DNA of 64,000 nt from Chitinivibrionales bacterium (lineage in GTDB: Bacteria; Fibrobacterota; Chitinivibrionia; Chitinivibrionales; WJKA01). Within the stretch, counting starts at the first letter, position 1, and each line of letters opens with the position of its first letter. Below are positions 51,927-60,627 of the stretch, piece after piece. The position numbers and the translations under genes were made by a program. Under the pieces are notes generated by a model. The model was not told the DNA's origin. It did no database searches and saw nothing but the letters and a program-made list of their open reading frames with translations. The stretch lies in assembly GCA_014728295.1 (NCBI GenBank), contig WJLW01000051.1, positions 1 to 64,000 of the forward strand. The letters run 5' to 3'.

Positions 51927-52325
51927 ATGTCTACCGATTTGGAAAAAAGGACAAAACAGCAAGTCAGCTCCACTGCATCCGAACAGATGAATCATAGTGG
52001 CCCGGCATATCGTCCGGATGTTGACATATACGCATCCGAGAATGAAATTGTCTTCACCGTCGATCTGCCCGGTGTTGGCAAAGGCGATGTGAATATCCAG
52101 GTGGATGAGACCGATTCATTGATAATCCGGGCCAAAAATTCGCATAAGGAGCCGGAAAATCCTGTGCTGCACCAGTATCAGGTAGGTGATTACTATCGTG
52201 CTTTTCAAATCTCTGATGATTATGATAAGGAGAAAATCAGCGCGGTGCTGGAGAACGGTCAGCTCGATATTGCGGTTCCGAAAAAGGAAGAGGCGAAGCC
52301 GAAGAAAATTGAGATTAAAGCATAA
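51927..52325 (+). CDS. Small heat-shock protein (Hsp20/alpha-crystallin)
   Basis: A 132-residue Hsp20. ATG 51927 is chosen because AAAGGAGG lies eight bases upstream; a GTG at 51918 overlaps that site. The crystallin domain shows YRPDVDIYASENEIVFTVDL, VQVDE-type strands, YYRAFQISDDYDKEKIS and the ENGQLDIAVPKKEE signature. Together with the previous gene it probably forms a class A/class B pair, which in other bacteria can co-assemble. Last gene of the unit; an inverted repeat follows. Confidence 0.92.
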   Translation: MSTDLEKRTKQQVSSTASEQMNHSGPAYRPDVDIYASENEIVFTVDLPGVGKGDVNIQVDETDSLIIRAKNSHKEPENPVLHQYQVGDYYRAFQISDDYDKEKISAVLENGQLDIAVPKKEEAKPKKIEIKA

Positions 52326-52340
52326 TGCAGATGACAGCGG

Positions 52341-52360
52341 CAGATCGCCTGTGCGATCTG
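52341..52360 (+). terminator. Hairpin downstream of the hsp20 operon
   Basis: CAGATCGC (52341-52348) and GCGATCTG (52353-52360) form a perfect 8-bp stem with a 4-base loop 16 bases beyond the last hsp20 stop. The following TCGCTTCATTATTTGC has only a poor T-tract, so it may be a weak terminator or an RNA-stabilising 3' end. Confidence 0.5.
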
Positions 52361-52700
52361 TCGCTTCATTATTTGCGATCTGCGATATAATTAAGTCGTG
52401 CGAACAGGCTGCGCAACCAGATCAGATCTTTGGGCGGCGACCCAGCAGGATAAGCGCCTAAGTTACGGGCGCAGGAATGCAGGCAAACAGGACTGCTGAA
52501 TGTTTCCTGGCTTTCCCCTTCCCCGGAATGAGTGCGGTATCTGCCTTTACTATAATAAGCATTGTGTAGATTGGAAAAGTGGAGCTTGCGCAACGTGAGA
52601 GCAGTTCCCGGCAGGCAGTGAGGCACGTGTCAACTATCCATGCGCCAGAAATTATTTTGAATCACTCAATTGTTGGCGAAGTATTAGCAAAGGATCGGGT
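52361..52700 (+). promoter_or_regulatory. Leader region of the sodium-coupled transporter, possibly structured
   Basis: No gene lies between the hsp20 hairpin and the transporter. A TATAAT at 52386-52391 could start transcription. Downstream, CAGCAG (52443-52448) can pair with CTGCTG (52493-52498), enclosing a second stem GCGCC/GGCGC (52454-52458 with 52468-52472) and an A-rich AGGCAAACAGGA stretch. CAGGAA (52472-52477) could instead pair with TTCCTG (52504-52509). Another TATAAT lies at 52551-52556 and would bypass the structure. I could not match it to a known riboswitch class. AAAGGA precedes the ATG at 52701. Confidence 0.35.
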
Positions 52701-54536
52701 ATGGCAAAGCGTGAACACTGGGGTGGCCGGGTGGCCTTTATTCTCGCAGCAATTGGCTCTGCAGTCGGACTTGGAAACCTCTGGGGATTTCCCTACAAAT
52801 TGTATGCAGGTGGCGGCGGCGCATTTCTGGTTCCCTATTTTCTGGCAATGTTTGTTGTCGGCATTCCGCTTCTGCTGATGGAGTATGCCGTTGGTCACTG
52901 GGCGCAAAACAGCCCGCCCGGTGCATTTGGCAGGATTCTGGGAAAATATCGCTTTGTGGGGTGGTGGCTGGTTTCAGTCGCATTTGTCATAATTACCTAT
53001 TATACGATAATACTGGGTTACAGCGTAGTGATGCTATGGGACAGTCTCTATGCCCTGTTTGTTCCCGACCGGGTGATGCCCTGGCAGGGCGGTGTGGATC
53101 AGGCCAAGGGCGCATTCTTTGGTACGATGCTGAATTATGAGTCAACCTATGCCCTCTCGGCGCCGCGGTGGCCGGTTTTGATCGGCATGCTTGCAAGTTG
53201 GGGCATGATCTATTTCAGCTTGTTTCGAGGGGTAAAATGGGTCAGTAAAGTCGTGTTGTTCACCGTACCGTTGCCGTGGATCATGTTGCTGGTCCTGACC
53301 TTGCGCGGCCTGACGCTGGAAGGTGCGACAACAGGCTTGCACTATTACCTTGAGCCGGACTGGAGTAAACTGGGTGATGCAGACACCTGGCGCCTGGCGT
53401 TTTCGCAGGTCTTTTTCAGTTTGAGTCTCGGTTTTGCGGTTATGATGTGCTATGCATCGTTCCTGCATCGCAAGTCTGATATTAACAATAATGCAGCCAT
53501 TGTGGCACTTGGCGATCTTGCTACCAGTTTCATTGCAGGACTTGCGGTATTTTCGGTGATCGGTAACATGGCCATGCTCAGCAACAAACCGGTGCAGGAA
53601 GCCGTTACCTCCGGCCCGGGCCTGGCTTTTGCGGTATATCCGTATGCCTTGTCGCAACTGCCGGCCGGTGCGGCCGCTTTTAGTGCGATATTTTTTATGG
53701 CATTGCTTACGTTGGGAATCGACTCGGCGTTTTCAATCGTTGAAGCCGTTCAATCCAGCATAAATGATAATGCTGTCGGATCATGGCGCCGATCGTGGAC
53801 ACTTCCGTCGATTTGCGGCATTGGCGCGATCATCGGAGTCCTTTACACGTGCGGCAAAGGCGGCTTGAACTGGCTGGGGCTTGCCGATGATCTGGTGAAT
53901 GGTCCGTTCGGTATTTTGTCGGTGGCTCTGGCGGAGACGCTTGTCGTCGGCTGGGCATGGGGCGGCGGATTTGCAAAGCGCATGCGTGAACATGCCAACG
54001 AGCGCAGTGACTGGTCGCTGGGATCATGGTGGGATGTACTGATTCGCTGGGTGGTTCCGGTATTTTTGTTAATGCTGATTGCGTGGAGCGTCAGTGATTT
54101 TATTGCGGGAAAACCCGGCAAAGATGCTGACACCTTTGCAAAGCAGGATTGGATATTTCATCTTATCGGGCACATAATCTTTGCCATGATTCCCCTGTTT
54201 TTTGTGCTCTTCATTAAGGGAAAAACCGAGCATGGCGATGAGGAGTTGGGCGTCCGGAAAACGGGTACGCTCAAATGGATATTAGCATTGCCTCTTGCTG
54301 CTACAAGTGCAGGGATTATCTGGGGACTTACTCGAATGGCGATACAATATTCGGCAACGGCCGCATCGGAGTCCACAGAGAGGGTTGCGACTGTCTTCGA
54401 AAAAGCTGATCTTGGTCTGGCGAGTTTTGTCGTACTGACGATTGCGTTTCTCAGTATTTTCGGCGGCTTAATCTGGTGTTTCGCGCGCGCAATAGCGGCC
54501 GCCGGCAGCAGCGACGTTGAGTTGATGGAAGAGTAA
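52701..54536 (+). CDS. Sodium-dependent NSS/SNF-family transporter
   Basis: A 611-residue inner-membrane symporter of the neurotransmitter:sodium symporter family (LeuT fold), with about 12 membrane helices. The N-terminal signature is strong: WGGRVAFILAAIGSAVGLGN then LWGFPYKLYAGGGGAFLVPY, which contains the Na1/Na2 and substrate sites in helix 1 and the family's first unwound helix. Bacterial members import amino acids or related amines using the sodium gradient. The substrate is not predictable. The C-terminal 60 residues include an extra hydrophobic segment. It is a single-gene unit with a long leader. Confidence 0.93.
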   Translation: MAKREHWGGRVAFILAAIGSAVGLGNLWGFPYKLYAGGGGAFLVPYFLAMFVVGIPLLLMEYAVGHWAQNSPPGAFGRILGKYRFVGWWLVSVAFVIITYYTIILGYSVVMLWDSLYALFVPDRVMPWQGGVDQAKGAFFGTMLNYESTYALSAPRWPVLIGMLASWGMIYFSLFRGVKWVSKVVLFTVPLPWIMLLVLTLRGLTLEGATTGLHYYLEPDWSKLGDADTWRLAFSQVFFSLSLGFAVMMCYASFLHRKSDINNNAAIVALGDLATSFIAGLAVFSVIGNMAMLSNKPVQEAVTSGPGLAFAVYPYALSQLPAGAAAFSAIFFMALLTLGIDSAFSIVEAVQSSINDNAVGSWRRSWTLPSICGIGAIIGVLYTCGKGGLNWLGLADDLVNGPFGILSVALAETLVVGWAWGGGFAKRMREHANERSDWSLGSWWDVLIRWVVPVFLLMLIAWSVSDFIAGKPGKDADTFAKQDWIFHLIGHIIFAMIPLFFVLFIKGKTEHGDEELGVRKTGTLKWILALPLAATSAGIIWGLTRMAIQYSATAASESTERVATVFEKADLGLASFVVLTIAFLSIFGGLIWCFARAIAAAGSSDVELMEE

Positions 54537-54644
54537 GAGCAGGTTAATCTCTACGTCGACATCTCGATTTTCACCATTAGCTTGATCGAGCCAGCTTCTC
54601 CCTTGTCCTCACGATCATCCACCCATCCATCCCGCCCCGCCCTC

Positions 54645-55553
54645 TCAAAACTCATGAATCCACAACGGTCGATAACCGTCAAAAAGTCCTTCATTGTAAT
54701 TGAGCATAACAATCTCAGTCGTCTGGTTGCGTTTGATGTTCACGATGAAGCGATCGATTGACTCACGCGAGATATAGAGACCTTTACCATGCTCGTCAAA
54801 CAACCCAAGCGAAAGTCCCTCTTCATTTTTGGTGGTGTTGCGCTCCAGCCAGTGCAGCACTTCCTGCTTGGTGAGTCTGCCTTTCTGATCCCTGACCGCA
54901 ACACCGGCTTTTTCATTATCGGTCCCCCAGGTGACGAATACTTCTTCATTCGTGTCCAGCGCAACTTCAATTTCCCATTCGTTTTTTTTGTCGCCTTGCT
55001 CGTTCTTTGCGCCATAGTAAACGGCATTAACCAGTATCTCACCCAATGCCTGGCGAAATTTGCGTTTGTGGCGTGATTCAGTGATATCATCCAGGATTTT
55101 CTTCATCACATCTTCGATTTGATTGGAATGACTGAGCGTAAACGTGTTCAGCTTGCCCGTGACGTAGCGTTCCAGACCAAAAACGCTTTCGGAAATAATA
55201 TTCTTGAGCAGCAGCTCTATTTCGTCAAAGTTGAACGGCGTCGTTTTGGCGATGATGTTGCCGATATTGTATTCCCTGGCAAGACGCATGTAGTCACGCA
55301 CATCATAGGCGGTGATGAGCGCGGTCTTGAGCCGGGGATAGAGCGAAGTTGCCTTTTCGAGCAATTCAAAGCCTTTCATCCCCGGCATGTTGATGTCGGA
55401 GAGCAACAGATCGAAGGCGCTTTGTTCCAGCGCAGCCAGGGCCTCGCCGCCATTTGATGCACAGGTGACGGTATAGTCGAGATCTTGCAGAAAATCTCCG
55501 AGAATGTCAAGCAAATCCGGCTCATCATCAACTAATAGAATTCGCTCATGCAT
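54645..55553 (-). CDS. Response regulator with HATPase output domain (REC-HATPase)
   Basis: About 302 residues from ATG 55553, preceded by AAGGAG. Residues 1-120 are a receiver domain with the acidic pair (LLVDDEPD), the phospho-acceptor in LLSDINMPG and the IAKTTPF region replacing the usual Lys-Pro. Residues about 150-290 resemble the anti-sigma-factor type of HATPase (FRQALGEILVNAVYYGAKN as N-box, SLGLFDEHGKGLYI as G-box). There is no DNA-binding domain. Such proteins are expected to signal by partner binding or by phosphorylating an anti-anti-sigma factor rather than by binding DNA. It overlaps the kinase gene by 8 bases, so they are a pair. Confidence 0.8.
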   Translation of the reverse strand: MHERILLVDDEPDLLDILGDFLQDLDYTVTCASNGGEALAALEQSAFDLLLSDINMPGMKGFELLEKATSLYPRLKTALITAYDVRDYMRLAREYNIGNIIAKTTPFNFDEIELLLKNIISESVFGLERYVTGKLNTFTLSHSNQIEDVMKKILDDITESRHKRKFRQALGEILVNAVYYGAKNEQGDKKNEWEIEVALDTNEEVFVTWGTDNEKAGVAVRDQKGRLTKQEVLHWLERNTTKNEEGLSLGLFDEHGKGLYISRESIDRFIVNIKRNQTTEIVMLNYNEGLFDGYRPLWIHEF

Positions 55554-57051
55554 CAATGTGCTCCTTGTTCATCGGAAGCTCGATAAAGAAAGTAGTATCG
55601 CCCGGAGAAGATTCAAGGCGGATTTCGCCGCGTGACTCATGAATGATTTTCTGGACAATAGCAAGTCCGAGTCCGGTGCCTTTTCCGGGATCTTTGGTCG
55701 TAAAAAATGGATCGAATATTTTATGACGAATCTGCTCACCCATGCCGGGACCGGTATCGTTAATTTCGATTACTGCGCAATCCCGGCCTGCGCGTGAGGT
55801 GGTTATGCTGAGCACCCCGGCTCCCTGCATGGCATCGGCGGCGTTGGAGATAATGTTGATAAAAACCTGTACAAACCGGGAGCGATCGCCAAAAACTTGT
55901 AGATCGTTGTCATAATTTTTATTGATGACAATATTGTCGAAAATATTCTGGTAGTCGACATAGCTGAGCGTTTCTTCCAGCATTTCCCTGAGCAGATGAT
56001 AGGCAGTCGAGGTTGCCGTGTTGCGCGTAAAGTCAAGCAAGTTGTTGACAATATTGCCGCAGCGCTGAGCCTGTTTTTCTATTGACTCGAGCGTTTTGCT
56101 AATCTGCGACTGTTCGGTTATCCTTTTGTGCAGCGCGCGTTGGCATCGAGCGCTTATTATCGAAAGCGGATTACGCAGTTCATGTGAGATACCGGTGAGC
56201 ATCGTTCCCACGGTGGCAAGTTTTTCGGTCCGGTATAACTGGTGATCGAGCTGTTCCTGTTCGGTGATATCCTGGATAAAAGCAATAAGGCCGCGCGCCT
56301 GGCCGGAAGCTTCCAGCATGCTGTTGCAACTGATTTGCAGAAAGCGTTCACCGAATTTGATTTTTGAGAGTGAAACAGAGCTCGGGGCCATGTGACGATT
56401 TTCGGAAAAGTGTTCGATTTTGTCAGCCAGGGGTTTTGGCAAAACAGAAGTGAAGCGAATCCCGATGCAGTCGCTGCCGCTCAGGCACAAAAGCTTCCTC
56501 GCCGGATCGTTTACGAGCACGATGATGCCGCTGAGGTCAAGCACTATCAGCCCGGTTCCGATTGATGTTATCAAACTGTCGTTGAGTGTCCGCTCGTGAT
56601 CAACGACCTTCATGCGAAGCTGGAGTTCTTTTTGCAGCTTTTCTTTTTCAATGGCGCTTTCCTGGAGAGTCTGCAGGTTCCTGTTTAATTCCTTGAAAAA
56701 CAGGATGCGATCGATCCTGCTGCACAGGATATTGTTTTCGGCCTCGTCGTAATACAGGCATTCGATTGTTCCGACCCTGAAGGATGAAGCCAGCTCGGAG
56801 TTAATGTTGCGGCAATCTTGTACGAATACGGCGATTGGCGCTTCTTCGCAGAGGAAATAAATTCGCTCGATAGTGGTGTTGACATCGCCGACGAACTGCC
56901 GGCTGTCAACGAGAATTATCGCGCAATGAGCTTCGACAGATGCGATTTCCTCAATCGATGCAACGCATAGGCACTCGTAGCCGCGTGACTCCAGTTGCGA
57001 GGCTACAATAGTCTCCTGCATGCCTACCAGCAACAGGCGTGCGATGATCAT
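55546..57051 (-). CDS. PAS-containing sensor histidine kinase
   Basis: A 501-residue soluble kinase. The first 120 residues look like a degenerate receiver (ARLLLVGMQETIVASQLESR, AIILVDSRQ). A coiled coil follows, then a PAS domain (about 155-270: ITSIGTGLIVLDLSGIIVLV, FIQDITEQEQL). The HisKA motif has the phospho-acceptor His in TGISHELRNPLSII (about 285). The ATPase domain has NIISNAADAM, NDTGPGMG and GKGTGLGLAIV. No membrane helix is seen, so it senses a cytoplasmic cue. It lies 82 bases downstream of rseP and upstream of its cognate regulator. Confidence 0.88.
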   Translation of the reverse strand: MIIARLLLVGMQETIVASQLESRGYECLCVASIEEIASVEAHCAIILVDSRQFVGDVNTTIERIYFLCEEAPIAVFVQDCRNINSELASSFRVGTIECLYYDEAENNILCSRIDRILFFKELNRNLQTLQESAIEKEKLQKELQLRMKVVDHERTLNDSLITSIGTGLIVLDLSGIIVLVNDPARKLLCLSGSDCIGIRFTSVLPKPLADKIEHFSENRHMAPSSVSLSKIKFGERFLQISCNSMLEASGQARGLIAFIQDITEQEQLDHQLYRTEKLATVGTMLTGISHELRNPLSIISARCQRALHKRITEQSQISKTLESIEKQAQRCGNIVNNLLDFTRNTATSTAYHLLREMLEETLSYVDYQNIFDNIVINKNYDNDLQVFGDRSRFVQVFINIISNAADAMQGAGVLSITTSRAGRDCAVIEINDTGPGMGEQIRHKIFDPFFTTKDPGKGTGLGLAIVQKIIHESRGEIRLESSPGDTTFFIELPMNKEHIDA

Positions 57052-57133
57052 GACCGTCTCACATGTTAGTGTCGCGGGACGTAATTGATCTGATTATATC
57101 ACATTACAATAGCGGGGGCAATAAACAGCGTGT

Positions 57134-58516
57134 TCAGGGAGAGAATATTCTCAAAATTCTGGGCAGATTCCTGAAGTCGTTGAATGTGACAAATACGAAT
57201 AAGGTAATAAACAGCACAATTGCCACCTGATTGATGACAAGTTGCACCTTCGTGGGCAATGGTTTTCCCCTGACAGCCTCGATTGCCAGGAAAAAGAGGA
57301 TGCCGCCGTCGGTTATAATAAGCGGAAGTAGATTAAGCACTGCCAGGTTAATGCCGATCATGGCAATAAACATCATGAGCTCTGAAAAGGGCATGTTCAG
57401 CGCCATGCCGCCCGACATGCTGACAATACCGACCGGACCCGAAAGGTTTTTGACGGATACATCGCGGCTGGCTATCTTGCCGATGACTTTGAATACCAGC
57501 GTGGTGAAATCCCATGCTTTCGAGCTGCTGATCATAAAGGCCTGCACGGGGCCAAACCGTTGTATAACATAGGAACGCTCGAAGCTGATCCCGATAATGT
57601 GCGAATTGTAATCTGCATTATATTGCGGAGTTATCTCGAGTTCGCGGTAAGAATTTTTGCGTTTGATGCCGACCACCATCGGTGCCTTACTCGAATCATA
57701 TTTACTTACGTAATACGAAATTTGCGACCAGGTAGTTATATCATTTCCATTGATGGTAGCTATCGTATCGCCCTTATGCAAACCGGCATGCTGGGCAGGG
57801 GTGTCCTGTGAGACCGCGTCGACAACCGGTGGATGATAGGGGAGAAGTCCGCCGCTGTTGATTACTTGCGCGCTATCATCAGTATCGATTTTAAGTTCCG
57901 CTATTTTGCGTTCGCCATCACGGATGAGTTTGATGCGCAATACTTCATCTTTGAGTACAAAAGCCTGGGAAACGTCTTTCCAACTGGTAATAGTAATGCC
58001 ATTTATTGTCAGCAGGCTGTCGCCTACCTGCAACTCAGAGTTATCTTGGGCCAGATCGCGTATGATTCCGCCAATCCTGGTGTTGGCCTGTCCCTTATCG
58101 ACATTCACGCCAACCATATATATGATCCAGATCAGCAAAAAAGCAGATACATAGTTGAACAACGGTCCGAATAGGGCAACCAGCCCCCGCTGCCAGATGG
58201 ATTTTGAGCCAAACTCATCGGGTTTGCCCTCTGTTCCGTCCTCAGGATGCTCGCCGGCCATATGAACGTAGCCGCCAAAGGGGATGGCACAGAGTCGATA
58301 TTCGGTGCCGTCTTTTCCGTGCCATTTTGCAAGGGGCTTTCCAAAACCAACGGCAAATGCGAGGACGCGAATTCCGCACCATTTTGCCATGAGAAAGTGA
58401 CCCAGCTCATGTACAAACACCAGGAGACCCAGTACAAAGATACCGATTCCCCACATAAGCAGAAGCATAGGCAGTTTGGTTACGTTGGCGCCAAGTGCAG
58501 CGATAAACTCTGGCAT
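57134..58516 (-). CDS. rseP: RseP/S2P-family site-2 membrane metalloprotease
   Basis: A 460-residue inner-membrane zinc protease with the active-site motif FVHELGHFLMAKW (HExxH, about residues 36-40) and the second motif LNLLPLIITDGG carrying the zinc-binding Asp. Two PDZ-like domains lie between (about 130-200 and 215-300). In relatives it releases envelope-stress sigma factors and clears signal peptides. It is embedded in uppS-cdsA-dxr-rseP, the usual cluster for this gene, and is followed by a kinase and regulator pair. No sigma-E/anti-sigma gene is visible here. Confidence 0.93.
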   Translation of the reverse strand: MPEFIAALGANVTKLPMLLLMWGIGIFVLGLLVFVHELGHFLMAKWCGIRVLAFAVGFGKPLAKWHGKDGTEYRLCAIPFGGYVHMAGEHPEDGTEGKPDEFGSKSIWQRGLVALFGPLFNYVSAFLLIWIIYMVGVNVDKGQANTRIGGIIRDLAQDNSELQVGDSLLTINGITITSWKDVSQAFVLKDEVLRIKLIRDGERKIAELKIDTDDSAQVINSGGLLPYHPPVVDAVSQDTPAQHAGLHKGDTIATINGNDITTWSQISYYVSKYDSSKAPMVVGIKRKNSYRELEITPQYNADYNSHIIGISFERSYVIQRFGPVQAFMISSSKAWDFTTLVFKVIGKIASRDVSVKNLSGPVGIVSMSGGMALNMPFSELMMFIAMIGINLAVLNLLPLIITDGGILFFLAIEAVRGKPLPTKVQLVINQVAIVLFITLFVFVTFNDFRNLPRILRIFSP

Positions 58517-58526
58517 AGCTACTTTC

Positions 58527-59666
58527 CTAACTGTTGTTTTTCAATACCGCGTTTCTGGTTTGCTGGTCAACTTCGAGTATTGTCTCCAGAAAGTCGGCCT
58601 TTTGATTTTCATGCTGATCGAGCTGTTGCGAAATGATATCGGCAATAGTAGTAAATTTAATTCTTTTTTCTAAAAATAGCTGCACGGCGACTTCATTTGC
58701 GGCGTTCAACACCGTTGGCATCGTTCCACCCGCTTTGCCGGCATCGACAGCGAGTTGAAGACAGGGGAAACGCTGATAGTCGGGATTCGAAAATTCAAGC
58801 TTTCCAATTTTGGCCAGGTTCATCCTTTTTTCTTGAATGGGCAGGCGTTCGGGGTAGCTCAATGCATACTGAATTGGCAGTTCCATATCGGGAACGCCCA
58901 TTTGCGCCATAACCGCGCCGTCGTGATATTCAATAAAAGAGTGAATAACTGATTGCGGATGAATCCAGACGCGTATTTTCTCAAACGGCAAATCAAAGAG
59001 ATGGTGCGCCTCGATTATTTCAAAGCCTTTGTTAATGAGGGTAGCCGAATCTATAGTAATTTTGGAGCCCATGTTCCAGGTGGGATGACTTAGAGCATCT
59101 TCGGGGGTGATAGCCGCGAAGCGCTCTGCCGGCAAATCTTTGAATGGCCCCCCTGAAGCGGTGAGTATAATTGATTCGATAGATTCACGGTTTTCGCCGT
59201 TGCGGCACTGGAGCAGCGCACTGTGTTCGCTGTCCACTGGAATGAGCTTGCCGAATCCCTCCGAGACCAGATTGCCGATAATCGTGCCCCCGATTACCAG
59301 ACTTTCCTTATTGGCAAGTGCAACTTTCTTACGGCGTTTAAGTGCAGCTACCGTGGGGGCCAGACCAACGCCGCCGACAAGAGCATTCAACAGCAGGTCG
59401 TAGTCCGCATGGCGAACGATTTGAACCAATCCCTCGGCGCCTTTGAAAAGGGTCACGCCGGTTAAGCGCTCCGCGGCACGAGATGCAGTAGCGACATCAC
59501 TGATGCACACATACGGCGGATGGAATTCTTCCACTTGTTCGGACAGCTTTTCAAGATTCGAATGTGCAGCGAGTCCGACCAGCTCAAATCGATCCGGGTA
59601 GCGCCGGATACACCTGCAGGCACTTGTTCCGATAGAACCGGTTGATCCAAGTAGTAATATCTTCAT
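58527..59666 (-). CDS. dxr: 1-deoxy-D-xylulose 5-phosphate reductoisomerase
   Basis: Makes 2-C-methyl-D-erythritol 4-phosphate, the committed step of the MEP isoprenoid pathway. Visible are LLGSTGSIGTSAC (NADPH loop), NKESLVIGG, PVDSEHSALLQC and the metal- and substrate-binding PTWNMGSKITIDSATL. The 379-residue length is normal. It supplies isoprenoid precursors for the undecaprenyl carrier made by uppS two genes upstream. Ten bases separate it from rseP. Confidence 0.95.
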   Translation of the reverse strand: MKILLLGSTGSIGTSACRCIRRYPDRFELVGLAAHSNLEKLSEQVEEFHPPYVCISDVATASRAAERLTGVTLFKGAEGLVQIVRHADYDLLLNALVGGVGLAPTVAALKRRKKVALANKESLVIGGTIIGNLVSEGFGKLIPVDSEHSALLQCRNGENRESIESIILTASGGPFKDLPAERFAAITPEDALSHPTWNMGSKITIDSATLINKGFEIIEAHHLFDLPFEKIRVWIHPQSVIHSFIEYHDGAVMAQMGVPDMELPIQYALSYPERLPIQEKRMNLAKIGKLEFSNPDYQRFPCLQLAVDAGKAGGTMPTVLNAANEVAVQLFLEKRIKFTTIADIISQQLDQHENQKADFLETILEVDQQTRNAVLKNNS

Positions 59667-59712
59667 AGTACTAGGTTACACAGATGCACGTCGAACAAAG
59701 TGAACGCTCTGC

Positions 59713-60627
59713 TCATCCAAGCACCCGCTCGATAATGAGCGAAACGACACTAAGTATCGGTGCGGTGAAAAAAATGCTGTCAAATCTGTCAAGTATACCG
59801 CCATGGCCGGGGATGATGTCCGATGCGTCCTTTACATGAAAGTATCGTTTGATGAGCGACACCAGCAGGTCCCCGGATTGAGCGAAAATTCCCAGCAGCA
59901 GGCCGATGATCGGGCCCAGAACCAAAGGATATTTATCGCCCGCCAGGAACATCCAGCCGGTGCTGAAAATCAGCGTTGCCGCAAGCAATCCGGCTACTGC
60001 ACCTTCAATCGTTTTTTTGGGGCTGATACTGCTGAAATGATGCCTGCCGAAAAGCGAACCGGCAAAATAGGCTGCGGTGTCGCACATGAAAACCGAAGAG
60101 ACATATACCACGATGCCCAATTGCGAAAGCATGGCATGCGGAAATTTCGGGGCGAATATTGCCTGAAACGGACCACTGTACATATGCAACATTGAATATC
60201 CGGCAATATAAATAAATACCGCGCCGCTGAAGAGCAGGCTGGCCCGTTTCCAGCGTCCGTTCGCCTTGCCCCACACGATTGCTTCGATAGCAACCAGAAT
60301 CAGCAGCAGGTAAATGTCGTAGGTCGAGGAAAGCGACATGTCGGGTAGAAAAAAGGAAATAAATTGATACAGCAACCATGCCTGAACAAGCCAGAAACCA
60401 TTTCGTATAAAACGAATGCTGAGCATCCTGGAGTACTCATAAAAACCGATATGCACCAGCAATATGGCCAATACCTGGCCCGGCAGGATTTTGAGCTGCG
60501 GTTCCAGGAACATTCGTCCGGCAAATGATTGCGGTATTATCGAATAGGGAGCGTTAATCAGAAACCAGCCAAGGGGAATGGCCCAGACTGCGAAAATAAT
60601 CCGTTGCTGCAGATTGGCTGTATTCAT
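59713..60627 (-). CDS. cdsA: Phosphatidate cytidylyltransferase
   Basis: A 304-residue inner-membrane enzyme with about eight helices that makes CDP-diacylglycerol, the precursor of all bacterial phospholipids. The C-terminal signature is KRYFHVKDASDIIPGHGGILDRFDS (shown in part: IIPGHGGILDRFDS), with S-x8-KR-x4-KD-x5-PGHGG-x2-DR. The N-terminus is longer than in E. coli. Its product feeds the CDP-alcohol phosphatidyltransferase found at 40480. It overlaps uppS by 4 bases (ATGA). Confidence 0.95.
   Translation of the reverse strand: MNTANLQQRIIFAVWAIPLGWFLINAPYSIIPQSFAGRMFLEPQLKILPGQVLAILLVHIGFYEYSRMLSIRFIRNGFWLVQAWLLYQFISFFLPDMSLSSTYDIYLLLILVAIEAIVWGKANGRWKRASLLFSGAVFIYIAGYSMLHMYSGPFQAIFAPKFPHAMLSQLGIVVYVSSVFMCDTAAYFAGSLFGRHHFSSISPKKTIEGAVAGLLAATLIFSTGWMFLAGDKYPLVLGPIIGLLLGIFAQSGDLLVSLIKRYFHVKDASDIIPGHGGILDRFDSIFFTAPILSVVSLIIERVLG

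Noticed and set aside
52673-52688. Third sigma-54-like element (TTGGCGAAGTATTAGC) before the transporter
   Set aside because: Spacing fits GG-N10-GC but the -12 box is TAGC and the start would fall on the start codon itself.
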